Assembly: GCA_018417955.1 (NCBI GenBank)
Contig: JACTVC010000019.1
Span: 496,001 to 560,000, forward strand
Direction of reading: 5' to 3'
Source: Laccaria trichodermophora
Lineage: Eukaryota; Basidiomycota; Agaricomycetes; Agaricales; Hydnangiaceae
Length of the DNA: 64,000 nucleotides
The notes under the pieces were generated by a model, which saw only the letters and a program-made list of their open reading frames with translations, was not told the DNA's origin and did no database searches. The translations under genes and the position numbers were made by a program. Of this stretch, positions 43,421-53,634 are shown in pieces. Every line of letters starts with the position of its first letter. Positions within the stretch are counted from its first letter, which is position 1.

Positions 43421-44128
43421 ATATTTCTCAATGTGGTCACAAAATGTGACTAGCTATCTTCTTTCCTGAGATATATGCAAAGACACCTATTTATTCATGT
43501 TTTTTTATGTTTTTCTCAATAAGAAAATCATCTGGTCATATGATTTCAGTACATTTAGAAATGTATAAGAAGGGGCTATAATTCATGTACTGTGGAAAAA
43601 AAATTCCCAAATAAGGAATGTGGACATGCCCTAAACTTCCTGGGTACTTCAAAGCTTCTGGTAAACAATACTAAACTTTCCCTTTTGAACTTGAACCACC
43701 ATCATCTTGCTTTGCTGGCACCTTGTTCACCCATTCTGACTCAACTACTCATGCTACTGCTACAATTCTTTTTGCTATGGCTTCTAGGCCTTCTCTACTA
43801 CACTTCTATGCCCTCTGTGTTCTCTTCCAACATCTGGAACATGCTCAGATCTGGAAATACTGGTGTTAGCTCTGAACTTGGTCATTTTTGGCCATGTAAG
43901 CCTATTTCTATATTTCTGTAGATACTCTGCTAATCTTTCTATATTCTAGATCAACAAACTCCCTGTTCTCTGGCTATTCTGAGCCCAGAAGGTGTGTAAC
44001 TTGCCCTTTTTAGTGCATATTCTGAAATTTAATATATTTAACCCAGAAAACACATTATTGGCTTTCTGCCAGTTAAATCCTATGGATTTCTATGCCACCT
44101 CTTCCTTAAACTATGGTAAGACCTTAGC

Positions 44129-45194
44129 TTGATTATACGTAACTCAGTACTGAGCAATCTTTCAGATCTTTTACACTGGGATCAAGGGAGTTTTGGCAAC
44201 TACCTTGATTCCAGTGAGGTTGATTACAACCCTAGCCCTTGGGCACCCTCTATAGTGATTGATCTCAATCTGAGCCCTTTGGCAGCCAACCATTTGGTTG
44301 AGCCTCTTCCATTCAACATGGTTGAGAGAAAAATACATAAATTATATACTCATCCATTTGTGGTTGAGAGGCAAGGCCTTTTGGCACTCTATACTCATCC
44401 ATTCATGGTTGAGAGGCACAATAAATATGCTCTTCCATTTATAGTTGAGAGAAAAAGGCACAATATATATGCTCTTCAATTTGTGGTTGAGGGAACAAAC
44501 ATAGCTTACCCAAATATGAGAAATGATGATATATATAGGCATACATTAGGAGTATCACCCTTACACTGGAATGCACAAAGCTCATGGTCAGAAACTTTGA
44601 TCTTGAAAAATGATGGTGTTTCTATTTGTGTTGAACTTATCCCTGAGCTATGTAAAAGTGACTACACATTTTCTGAATATTTAGATTTAAAACTTTATAA
44701 GTTGTGGTTGCATCTAAGATCTTCTCCACTCTTGGAACTATATGTAAGATCTTTTTTGACTCTTCTCAGATTATTTACCATTATTTCTCAAAGAGATTTG
44801 GTTGCAGTAAAATGCCAGAAACTGGATTTGAAATTGAAAAGAAATATATTAAGATCTCATGACTTTGCTGCTCTTATGAAAAGAATTGGTGGATGCTCTA
44901 CTATTTTAAACTTTGCAAATTACATTGTGTATTTGATAATATTCCACCATGTCTCAGATTTGCAGTATTTCAAGTTCTCAACAAAAATCACAAAAAATAC
45001 GTGTATCATGATACTTGCTTTATCTGTAGTATTCTTTTTGGAGCTGGACCATCCAGGGTTTAAACCAACACAAAGTTTCAATCCATATAATGACTTGGTG
45101 ACTAAAAATGAAATATTGGGGGGTGACCCTGCAGGTATATTTTCAGCTGAGAAGCTTTCTTCATTTGCTATGAATGAGGTGAATCCAGGAGGGA
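44129..45194 (+). pseudogene. Helentron Rep-helicase N-terminal fragment
   Basis: About 355 codons align with residues 1-355 of the intact protein with many substitutions (for example ISQRDLVAVKCQKLDLKLKR). The PFMVER repeat zone is rearranged (PFIVERKRHNIYALQFVVEG). It ends where the TIR element begins; the few codons beyond 45194 are transposon-derived. Not functional as it lacks Rep and helicase. Confidence 0.8.
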
Positions 45195-45570
45195 CACTTC
45201 AGTCACCCACTAACAACTGACTATTAGTCTTGCAAACTCCATGAATACTACGGGACTAAATGTCAGGGTGTATATCTATATTGTATATATCCTGGGGCTT
45301 GTATATCTCCACTTTTATGTGAATATATTTTGACATCCAATGTCACACCAAATATATTTCTAGTGTGTCACACACCCCAAAATATATTTCTTCACTGAGA
45401 TGGACACCAAATATATTTCTTATGCCTGGACCCTGAATTGTGACTGTCACACTGTAGAAATATATTTCTGGTCTGGGATGGACTTAGGATATATTTTGCA
45501 GCTGGGGTTGACCAAGGATATATTTCTTCAGCCACTAGGGGTGTCTGGGGTCCCAGTTTCTAAAAAAAAC
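45195..45570. mobile_element. E2: left end of a second-subfamily KDZ-type TIR element
   Basis: It begins CACTTCAGTCACCCACTAAC, matching in inverse the right end at 21673, including GACTATTAGTC and TGCAAACTCCATG. Internal repeats are of the form AAATATATTTCT every 35-50 bp, closed by GGGGTCCCAGTTTC and an A-run at about 45562-45569. The 8-bp left flank is AGGAGGGA (45187-45194); no right end with that flank is in the window. Its interior would include the PEX6 fragment and the old Helentron inserted beyond it. Confidence 0.65.
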
Positions 45571-45770
45571 TTTGATTTTCTGTAATGTGGGACATATATT
45601 CCAGATGATGTTTCTACTATTTTTAGGGTTTTGGCCACCATCTGGAGCTGTGTTTCCTTGACTGTTTGTAGGATATACATAGACCATTAGCATGGCTTCC
45701 ATGAAGGCTGCAACAGTCTGACTGTCCATTTTTTTCCCATAGCACTTGAATATTGTGGATAAGAAAAAAC

Positions 45771-46065
45771 CCCTTTGCATGGGAGGACTATGACTGGGGG
45801 AATGAACATCATAGATCAAAACCATGTTCAGCAATGAACATGGTTAATCCAAACTGTTCAAGTTGGAGGACTATGACTTGAGCAATGAACATTCTAGATC
45901 AACAGAACTGGTCAAGTTGGAGGGCTTTGACTTGGACAATGAACATCATAGCTCAATGACTATGTCTTAGACAATGAACAAGATCAACCATTGAAGTTGG
46001 AGGACTATGACTTGGGCAATGAACATTGTAGATTAAAATCATTCAAGTTGGAGGACTATTATATA
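45771..46065. repeat. Tandem repeat with TTCAAGTTGGAGGACTATGA units
   Basis: Units of roughly 60-75 bp share AAGTTGGAGGACTATGACTT and GGGCAATGAACAT.GTAGAT (near 45780, 45860, 45915, 45990 and 46045). Lengths and sequences vary. It sits between the E2 TIR and the PEX6 fragment and is non-coding. Confidence 0.65.
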
Positions 46066-46116
46066 TTTACATATACTTATAAGAAACATGGGAACCATGC
46101 TGTGATGCTAGGTGAC

Positions 46117-46330
46117 AGGATAGCATCTCGATCAAGTTGAAAGTTCCTTGTCAGGGCTTCAAAAATATTGACCTGGGCTTGGTGGGACTCGCTCACACCC
46201 AGATAGAGCAGACAATCAAATCTATACTCATTATTCATGTGCTCAAGAAGAGTCAAGAAAAGATTGGAGATGAACCTTCCAGGTTGTAAGAGGGCAGGAT
46301 TGAGGTGATCACTCATGCATCTATTTTTAG
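46117..46330 (-). pseudogene. PEX6: Fragment of a PEX6-type peroxisomal AAA ATPase
   Basis: On the minus strand SDHLNPALLQPG is followed, after a GT-AG intron (46222-46275), by RFDCLLYLGVSESHQAQ and VNIFEALTRNFQLDRDAIL. This fits the second AAA domain of peroxin-6, where a DLLDPALLRPGRFD-type segment leads into LLYLG...ALTRKF. Splicing the intron restores the RFD junction exactly, so the fragment came from a genomic copy rather than cDNA. Walker motifs and the C-terminus are absent, and the upstream side ends near the 3' terminus of the old Helentron (46371). It is a captured or left-over gene piece of about 55 codons, not a working gene. The next exon boundary (GTCACC) follows DRDAIL directly. 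Confidence 0.7.
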
Positions 46331-46371
46331 ATGAGTTCTCCTTTCTATGAGGCTCTTGTCTCAACAGCTCA

Positions 46372-47836
46372 CTTGTGTAAGAGGCCGTTGCAAGCACAGC
46401 AGATATGAGTCCTCTTTTTTTGCAACTGTAGTAGCATTTATAGTGTAGCTATATGTTTGAGCCCACATGTTATCATATATTAACAAATACTATATATATA
46501 TAGTAATATATATTTATTTTTTAGAGTAAAGTACTACAACTGCATGCCGCTCAACTGACTCACCAGATGAATTTTTCTCTACACTGGTCTTCAAAGAATC
46601 TTCTGTAAAATCAGTAAGATGCCCCTTCTTTATGCAATGTCTCTTAGTCACCATACCATCATAATACCACACCTCTTTTCCAGGGGTAATTATATAAGAT
46701 GTAAAGTGAAATCCACCAGAATAAATTATGCCTCTCAGTGGAAGGACTGTGAACTTACCATTGGAGCCTTTAATACAAATAGTCTTGCTGATTGAGACTC
46801 TACTTGTATTCAAACTGAATACAAGAAGTGAAGGGGGTTGATCATACATTCAGGAAGTTGCCATTGGAGAACCACAATCACATATGCTTGGTTCCATGAG
46901 CCATTGTTGCAACCATTCATTAATTGACTTGTAAGTTCCATCAAGTATTGACATGACTCTCTTGGGTGGGTTATCAAGATCTTGAAAAAAATCACATGTA
47001 TTACATGATACTCTGCGGTAGCCCAAGCTAATGTTGTGATGTGAAGTAAAAATGTATGAGATTAAATCCTGGATATCAGTCCCAGTTTGTCCACTTGGAA
47101 ATAAATCTGAGTTTTCTTGTTTAAGTGATGCACGCACATCATTCCTAACATTTTCTAAAGTTTCAAGACCTCTGATAACTTTTTTGTATCCTTCTGACAA
47201 TATTTTTCCTTGGTTACCAAATGAATAAAATGTTTTTGTCCAGCTTTTTGGATTGTAAATCCAAATCTCACACAAAATTGTAAATAGAGAATCATATGAG
47301 CAGCTGTAATTTACTGAATCCCAAAGAATCCCAACAGGAGTTTCAGGTGTAGGTCCAAAGCTGGCTCTAATCTTCTTTGATTTAGGTTCATCAGAATTCA
47401 GACCCTCCTCTGCCTTCCTTTTCAGTGTGGATGCAATTGCCTTTGATCCCTGTGCAGGAACAAAACATCCTGTGACATTTTTACCTTTCTTTTGTGATTG
47501 AATGTTGACCTCTTCAGTTGCCTTATCAGTTTATCAGTGGTTGATTTTGTGGTGAGTGTCCATGAACTATCAGTAATCACTTGGAAAGTTTGCATTGGAT
47601 ACATTTCACTCCATCTGATTGGCCCCATGACATGCTGTGGACAATACCCCTTCCCTTTGAGCTGTTGATACTGACGTAAAACAGAATTGCGCAGTTGCCC
47701 ACTGATTGATTCAGGTAATTGGCCATTGTATCTAAGGTTGGTAATGTCATCAAGAAGCTCAAGTTCTCTAAACTCTTGTCGAAGATAACCAGATGCACCA
47801 CAGGTGATTGTTGATGGGTCAAATCCTTGTACAATT
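46372..47836 (-). pseudogene. Diverged Helentron, C-terminal (USP-like) part and 3' end
   Basis: Minus-strand homologue of the helicase/USP C-terminus, clearly diverged from the intact copies. It starts at the E3 junction with VQGFDPSTITCGASGYLRQE and passes through ITDSSWTL. The Cys box is NYSCSYDS and the His box GGFHFTSY followed by VWYYDG, both kept. It ends with a stop at about 46514. Damage includes a TGA near 46851 and a frame disturbance around 47500-47530. The 3' end follows: inverted repeat AGGACTCATA, a hairpin at about 46382-46398, and ACACAAG with G at 46372 and target T at 46371. Its other half is 56922-58563; the Rep and helicase centre is missing. Confidence 0.75.
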
Positions 47837-48135
47837 CACTTCAGTCACCCACTTTGACCAAGCTATTAGCTAGGAAATCTTGAAAAATTATCCAGGCTAA
47901 TAGATCCTTTGGCCAGTTATTTTTTTGCCTCTGGAGAAAAATATATTATTGCATTAGACAAAAATGTTTGACCTTGAATATTGTGACTGGAAATATTTGG
48001 GTTGATATATTGTATTGAAAAATATCCTGGCCATCTGAAAGTGGTCAGAAATATTTGAAGCATGTTAGAGTGGTAGGAAATGTTTGAAGTGTTTCAGACT
48101 GGTAGGAAATTTTTTAGCTGTGTGACACTGGTGAA

Positions 48136-48251
48136 AAATGTTTTAGCCATGTCACACTGCTAAGAAATTTTTTAGCCATGTCACACTGCTCAAAAATCTT
48201 TTAGCCTTGTCACACTGCTCAAAAATTTCTTAGCCATGTCACATAGGCAAA
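48136..48251. repeat. Subterminal 29-bp tandem repeats of E3
   Basis: Units start at 48136, 48165, 48194 and 48223, exactly 29 bp apart, of the form AAATNTTTTAGCCATGTCAC followed by ACTGCTCAA. They are mirrored at 53213-53328. They are closed by GGGGTCCTAGTTTC and an A-run (about 48281-48303). Confidence 0.7.
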
Positions 48252-49846
48252 ACATTTCCTGCCAGTGTCATGGAGTATCTGGGGTCCTAGTTTCAAAAAA
48301 AAAAACTTCAAAAATTTCTACCATTCAAACTTTTATCTTCTGGATTCAACTTTTCTACAAAATTTATCATAAAGATCATTTTGGTCCTAAACTTGCCTTT
48401 TTACTTTTATATTGTATTTTTATTATACTATATATTGCATTCAACTCTATCTATTGGTATTCAGCTATTTGTTATATAGTTATAGCCTCTGAATTCTGCT
48501 CTATCAGATAATAAAGGTTGTTACTGACTGCTCTTATATTGAGTGTATATTAATAACTACCTATAATAGACCAGCCTTACTTACTGAATTATTACTGATG
48601 TCTATTATTCTTGCAAATTACCAGAAGTAAATATTGGCTGATGTGTAAGCCATATTTCTTCACTGTGGTAGAAGTATGTTCCTGAAGACTAGAGAGAGTT
48701 TGGGAACTGTCAGATTGACTATGCCAGCTATTTTTTTTTTCACTTTTATAGAGGTATTATATTCCTGAGGACTGCAGAGAGCTCTGAGGATTGTCAGTGT
48801 CTAAATATGTATAACATGATATAACATGATATGATGTATTCATATCTGTTCTGTTGACCATAATGATATGTTAAATTTCTTTCTGACTACCAGTACTTTA
48901 CTGTGCCTACCTATTTCTGCAGGAATGGCTAGAATCTCCCAGAATTCTGATCTCTCTATTATAAATACTTGAATTTCCTTCTTTAAATATAGACCTTAGA
49001 CCTTGACAACAGTACCCAACAATAAGTTCTATTTTTTCTCATTTTTACCACATTTTCTAAATGATTTTCATTTAAAATAGTCAATTTTCCTCATTTACTA
49101 TGATTTCAGCTCTGCAACATTATAACCAATAGTGATTACCATCTACTATTTTCTTTAATGTTTCTTGTATTTTTCTGGTTATATTTGCATAAATTACCTT
49201 ATTTGGAAATATGCACAGACTATGTGCACCATACACCAACATTGTCAATAACAGTTAATAGTATGTCTATTCTTTTTTCTATTTTCTTTTCTGTTTTTCT
49301 AGCTATATTTGTATCATTTACCATATTAGGAAATGTCCACAGACCATGTATATGGTATCTAAATATTGTTAACAATAGTCTATTATTTTTATCTTTTTCT
49401 TCTGATTTTCTGGCTATATTTTCATTCATTACCATATTTGGAAATATGCACAGACCAAGTAAACAATACATCAACATTATCAACAACTATTTATATCATG
49501 TGAATTTTTGTTCTAATTTTTCTAGCTATATTTGTATTAATTACCATTTTAGGAAATGTGCACAGACCATGTATACAGTTTTTCTCTTTTTCTTCTAATT
49601 TTTTTTGGCTAAATTGAATTTTCTTTCTTATTTTTCTAGCTGTATTTGTATTAAATCATTGTATTAGAAAATGTACACAGACCACATATCTATCTCTTTT
49701 TTCCCCTTTTTGTCTGACTCTCTGGATATATTTCCATAATAGGAAATGTGCACAGGCCATCAACAACAGTTTATTATTTTTTCTCCTTTTTTTCTGATAG
49801 CAGTGGTGGTATTGTAAGTGCCAAAATCTTTCCTGGAAGGACAGAT

Positions 49847-49969
49847 CACATGACTACATCACATGGTTATATCACATGACCAGATCATATGACTGTTATA
49901 TGATATGTCACATGACCACATCACATGGCAATGTCACCTGACTATCATATCACATGATTGTGTCACATG
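49847..49969. repeat. Cluster of CACATG/CATATG hexamers in E3 left arm
   Basis: Nine CANNTG hexamers (seven CACATG, one CATATG, one CACCTG) in about 120 bp, mostly within TCACATGA. The mirror cluster is at 51495-51617; related clusters are in E1 (17027-17087, 18703-18835) and E4 (62385-62560). The words are near-palindromic and could bind a basic helix-loop-helix factor or simply be a degenerate minisatellite. Confidence 0.6.
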
Positions 49970-50603
49970 ATATAGAACATGAACAACTAAAGGATGAGTT
50001 AGATGTTTGTTCGTTATTTGTGCTATCACTTACATGCCTATCCATGCATGTCCTTGCTCAGTATTTATGACTACTACTGACAAGTATAAAAAGGAGTCAT
50101 GTGACACAATAGCTAAGCAATGGAAAGTAAATAATGGATAAGATCCCATATCTGCCAGCCATTTCCATACTTGTCAGTAGTAGTCACATGTGTGAGGGGT
50201 CAGGCTATCAGGTATATTCCCTATTCAATGCATCCTACATATGCGTGTCACAGTAGTCACACTTCTTATGCATCTTTTTACATGCATCTTCTCCATTTCT
50301 GCTTGAGTATTGTCTTCATGACTCTTTGTCAAGCTTAGCAAAGGAATAGAGTGACAAGGTCAGCTGTAGATTGTGACTCTTTTAGGAGAGCTCATGACTC
50401 TCTGTCTTTGTGTGCTCATTATTTTTCCCTTCCCTACATTCTCGCAGGATCCTGCTAAACCTTTCTGCGGCATTCTGGGAAAGGCAAGTACAGTTACACT
50501 TGTGACATTCCAGGGCATAAGTAGCTACTCACTTAGCTTGATTCTGCAAGACTCTTAGATTCAAGACTTCTCGCAGGTTTTCACACTGTAATGCAAACCG
50601 TCA

Positions 50604-50860
50604 GGATAACACTGCAGATCTGATAAGACCTGCTGCCCTGATAAACTGTGCTGATACTTGTACTCTTGGAGTAATGTTAGTGACCTAATAATACACAATA
50701 CCACTTGGCTATCAGGGTGAACTATGATAACACACCTGAAAGCAATAGATGCAGTGGTGGTAGAAGAGTAAGCATGTTGCAAGAACTAATTACAAGGTAG
50801 CAGAGTATTATAAGGTTCTCATAGATAACAATATAAGTGTCTGGCAAGCTAAGGAGGAAT
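50604..50860. other. Unique loop between the arms of E3
   Basis: The only non-palindromic part of E3. GGATAACACTGCAGATCTGA and AAGCAATAGATGCAGTGGTG within it recur near the centre of E1 (about 17230-17385); the first also occurs near the centre of E4 (about 61699). It is thus an ancestral core of the family. No reading frame of interest. Confidence 0.6.
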
Positions 50861-53634
50861 TGACGGTTTGCATTACAGTGTGAAAACCTGCGAGAAGTCT
50901 TGAATCTAAGAGTCTTGCAGAATCAAGCTAAGTGAGTAGCTACTTATGCCCTGGAATGTCACAAGTGTAACTGTACTTGCCTTTCCCAGAATGCCGCAGA
51001 AAGGTTTAGCAGGATCCTGCGAGAATGTAGGGAAGGGAAAAATAATGAGCACACAAAGACAGAGAGTCATGAGCTCTCCTAAAAGAGTCACAATCTACAG
51101 CTGACCTTGTCACTCTATTCCTTTGCTAAGCTTGACAAAGAGTCATGAAGACAATACTCAAGCAGAAATGGAGAAGATGCATGTAAAAAGATGCATAAGA
51201 AGTGTGACTACTGTGACACGCATATGTAGGATGCATTGAATAGGGAATATACCTGATAGCCTGACCCCTCACACATGTGACTACTACTGACAAGTATGGA
51301 AATGGCTGGCAGATATGGGATCTTATCCATTATTTACTTTCCATTGCTTAGCTATTGTGTCACATGACTCCTTTTTATACTTGTCAGTAGTAGTCATAAA
51401 TACTGAGCAAGGACATGCATGGATAGGCATGTAAGTGATAGCACAAATAACGAACAAACATCTAACTCATCCTTTAGTTGTTCATGTTCTATATCATGTG
51501 ACACAATCATGTGATATGATAGTCAGGTGACATTGCCATGTGATGTGGTCATGTGACATATCATATAACAGTCATATGATCTGGTCATGTGATATAACCA
51601 TGTGATGTAGTCATGTGATCTGTCCTTCCAGGAAAGATTTTGGCACTTACAATACCACCACTGCTATCAGAAAAAAAGGAGAAAAAATAATAAACTGTTG
51701 TTGATGGCCTGTGCACATTTCCTATTATGGAAATATATCCAGAGAGTCAGACAAAAAGGGGAAAAAAGAGATAGATATGTGGTCTGTGTACATTTTCTAA
51801 TACAATGATTTAATACAAATACAGCTAGAAAAATAAGAAAGAAAATTCAATTTAGCCAAAAAAAATTAGAAGAAAAAGAGAAAAACTGTATACATGGTCT
51901 GTGCACATTTCCTAAAATGGTAATTAATACAAATATAGCTAGAAAAATTAGAACAAAAATTCACATGATATAAATAGTTGTTGATAATGTTGATGTATTG
52001 TTTACTTGGTCTGTGCATATTTCCAAATATGGTAATGAATGAAAATATAGCCAGAAAATCAGAAGAAAAAGATAAAAATAATAGACTATTGTTAACAATA
52101 TTTAGATACCATATACATGGTCTGTGGACATTTCCTAATATGGTAAATGATACAAATATAGCTAGAAAAACAGAAAAGAAAATAGAAAAAAGAATAGACA
52201 TACTATTAACTGTTATTGACAATGTTGGTGTATGGTGCACATAGTCTGTGCATATTTCCAAATAAGGTAATTTATGCAAATATAACCAGAAAAATACAAG
52301 AAACATTAAAGAAAATAGTAGATGGTAATCACTATTGGTTATAATGTTGCAGAGCTGAAATCATAGTAAATGAGGAAAATTGACTATTTTAAATGAAAAT
52401 CATTTAGAAAATGTGGTAAAAATGAGAAAAAATAGAACTTATTGTTGGGTACTGTTGTCAAGGTCTAAGGTCTATATTTAAAGAAGGAAATTCAAGTATT
52501 TATAATAGAGAGATCAGAATTCTGGGAGATTCTAGCCATTCCTGCAGAAATAGGTAGGCACAGTAAAGTACTGGTAGTCAGAAAGAAATTTAACATATCA
52601 TTATGGTCAACAGAACAGATATGAATACATCATATCATGTTATATCATGTTATACATATTTAGACACTGACAATCCTCAGAGCTCTCTGCAGTCCTCAGG
52701 AATATAATACCTCTATAAAAGTGAAAAAAAAAATAGCTGGCATAGTCAATCTGACAGTTCCCAAACTCTCTCTAGTCTTCAGGAACATACTTCTACCACA
52801 GTGAAGAAATATGGCTCACACATCAGCCAATATTTACTTCTGGTAATTTGCAAGAATAATAGACATCAGTAATAATTCAGTAAGTAAGGCTGGTCTATTA
52901 TAGGTAGTTATTAATATACACTCAATATAAGAGCAGTCAGTAACAACCTTTATTATCTGATAGAGCAGAATTCAGAGGCTATAACTATATAACAAATAGC
53001 TGAATACCAATAGATAGAGTTGAATGCAATATATAGTATAATAAAAATACAATATAAAAGTAAAAAGGCAAGTTTAGGACCAAAATGATCTTTATGATAA
53101 ATTTTGTAGAAAAGTTGAATCCAGAAGATAAAAGTTTGAATGGTAGAAATTTTTGAAGTTTTTTTTTTTGAAACTAGGACCCCAGATACTCCATGACACT
53201 GGCAGGAAATGTTTTGCCTATGTGACATGGCTAAGAAATTTTTGAGCAGTGTGACAAGGCTAAAAGATTTTTGAGCAGTGTGACATGGCTAAAAAATTTC
53301 TTAGCAGTGTGACATGGCTAAAACATTTTTCACCAGTGTCACACAGCTAAAAAATTTCCTACCAGTCTGAAACACTTCAAACATTTCCTACCACTCTAAC
53401 ATGCTTCAAATATTTCTGACCACTTTCAGATGGCCAGGATATTTTTCAATACAATATATCAACCCAAATATTTCCAGTCACAATATTCAAGGTCAAACAT
53501 TTTTGTCTAATGCAATAATATATTTTTCTCCAGAGGCAAAAAAATAACTGGCCAAAGGATCTATTAGCCTGGATAATTTTTCAAGATTTCCTAGCTAATA
53601 GCTTGGTCAAGGTGGGTGACTGAAGTGATTAAAA

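Larger units (their letters stand above)
41028..45194 (+). mobile_element. Third Helentron copy, 5' fragment only
   Basis: It starts TATGAGTCCTTACGAG at 41028 after T, and follows the full-length copies through leader and the first ~360 codons with scattered substitutions and indels, then stops abruptly at 45194 where the second-subfamily TIR begins. It is interrupted by a hAT-like element (41981-43420). In the Rep N-terminus it reads AGGAGGGA where the intact copies continue with TGTATAAATATG; the continuation is not found in the window. Confidence 0.85.
47837..53627. mobile_element. E3: non-autonomous palindromic KDZ-type element with 2.77-kb inverted repeats
   Basis: It starts CACTTCAGTCACCCAC at 47837 and ends with the inverse at 53627. 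Positions pair as x with 101464-x from 47837-50603 to 50861-53627, two 2767-bp arms that look perfect by eye, around a 257-bp unique loop (50604-50860). The terminal ~430 bp match the KDZ right TIR. There is no target duplication: the 8-bp flanks are GTACAATT and ATTAAAAA. Left and right flanks are different Helentrons in opposite orientation, which suggests that the element took part in a rearrangement. No gene: frames in the arms are AT-rich and have no family match. Confidence 0.88.

Noticed and set aside
46077..46397. A complete 106-codon gene
   Set aside because: The frame reads through an intron and into the old Helentron's 3' end; only the PEX6-like parts are meaningful.
49158..49598. 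Reading frames in the E3/E4/E1 arms (also 16178-16639, 59931-60164, 62543-62725) as genes
   Set aside because: They are AT-rich, rich in Phe/Tyr/Ile from low-complexity DNA, mirrored because the arms are palindromic, and match no family.
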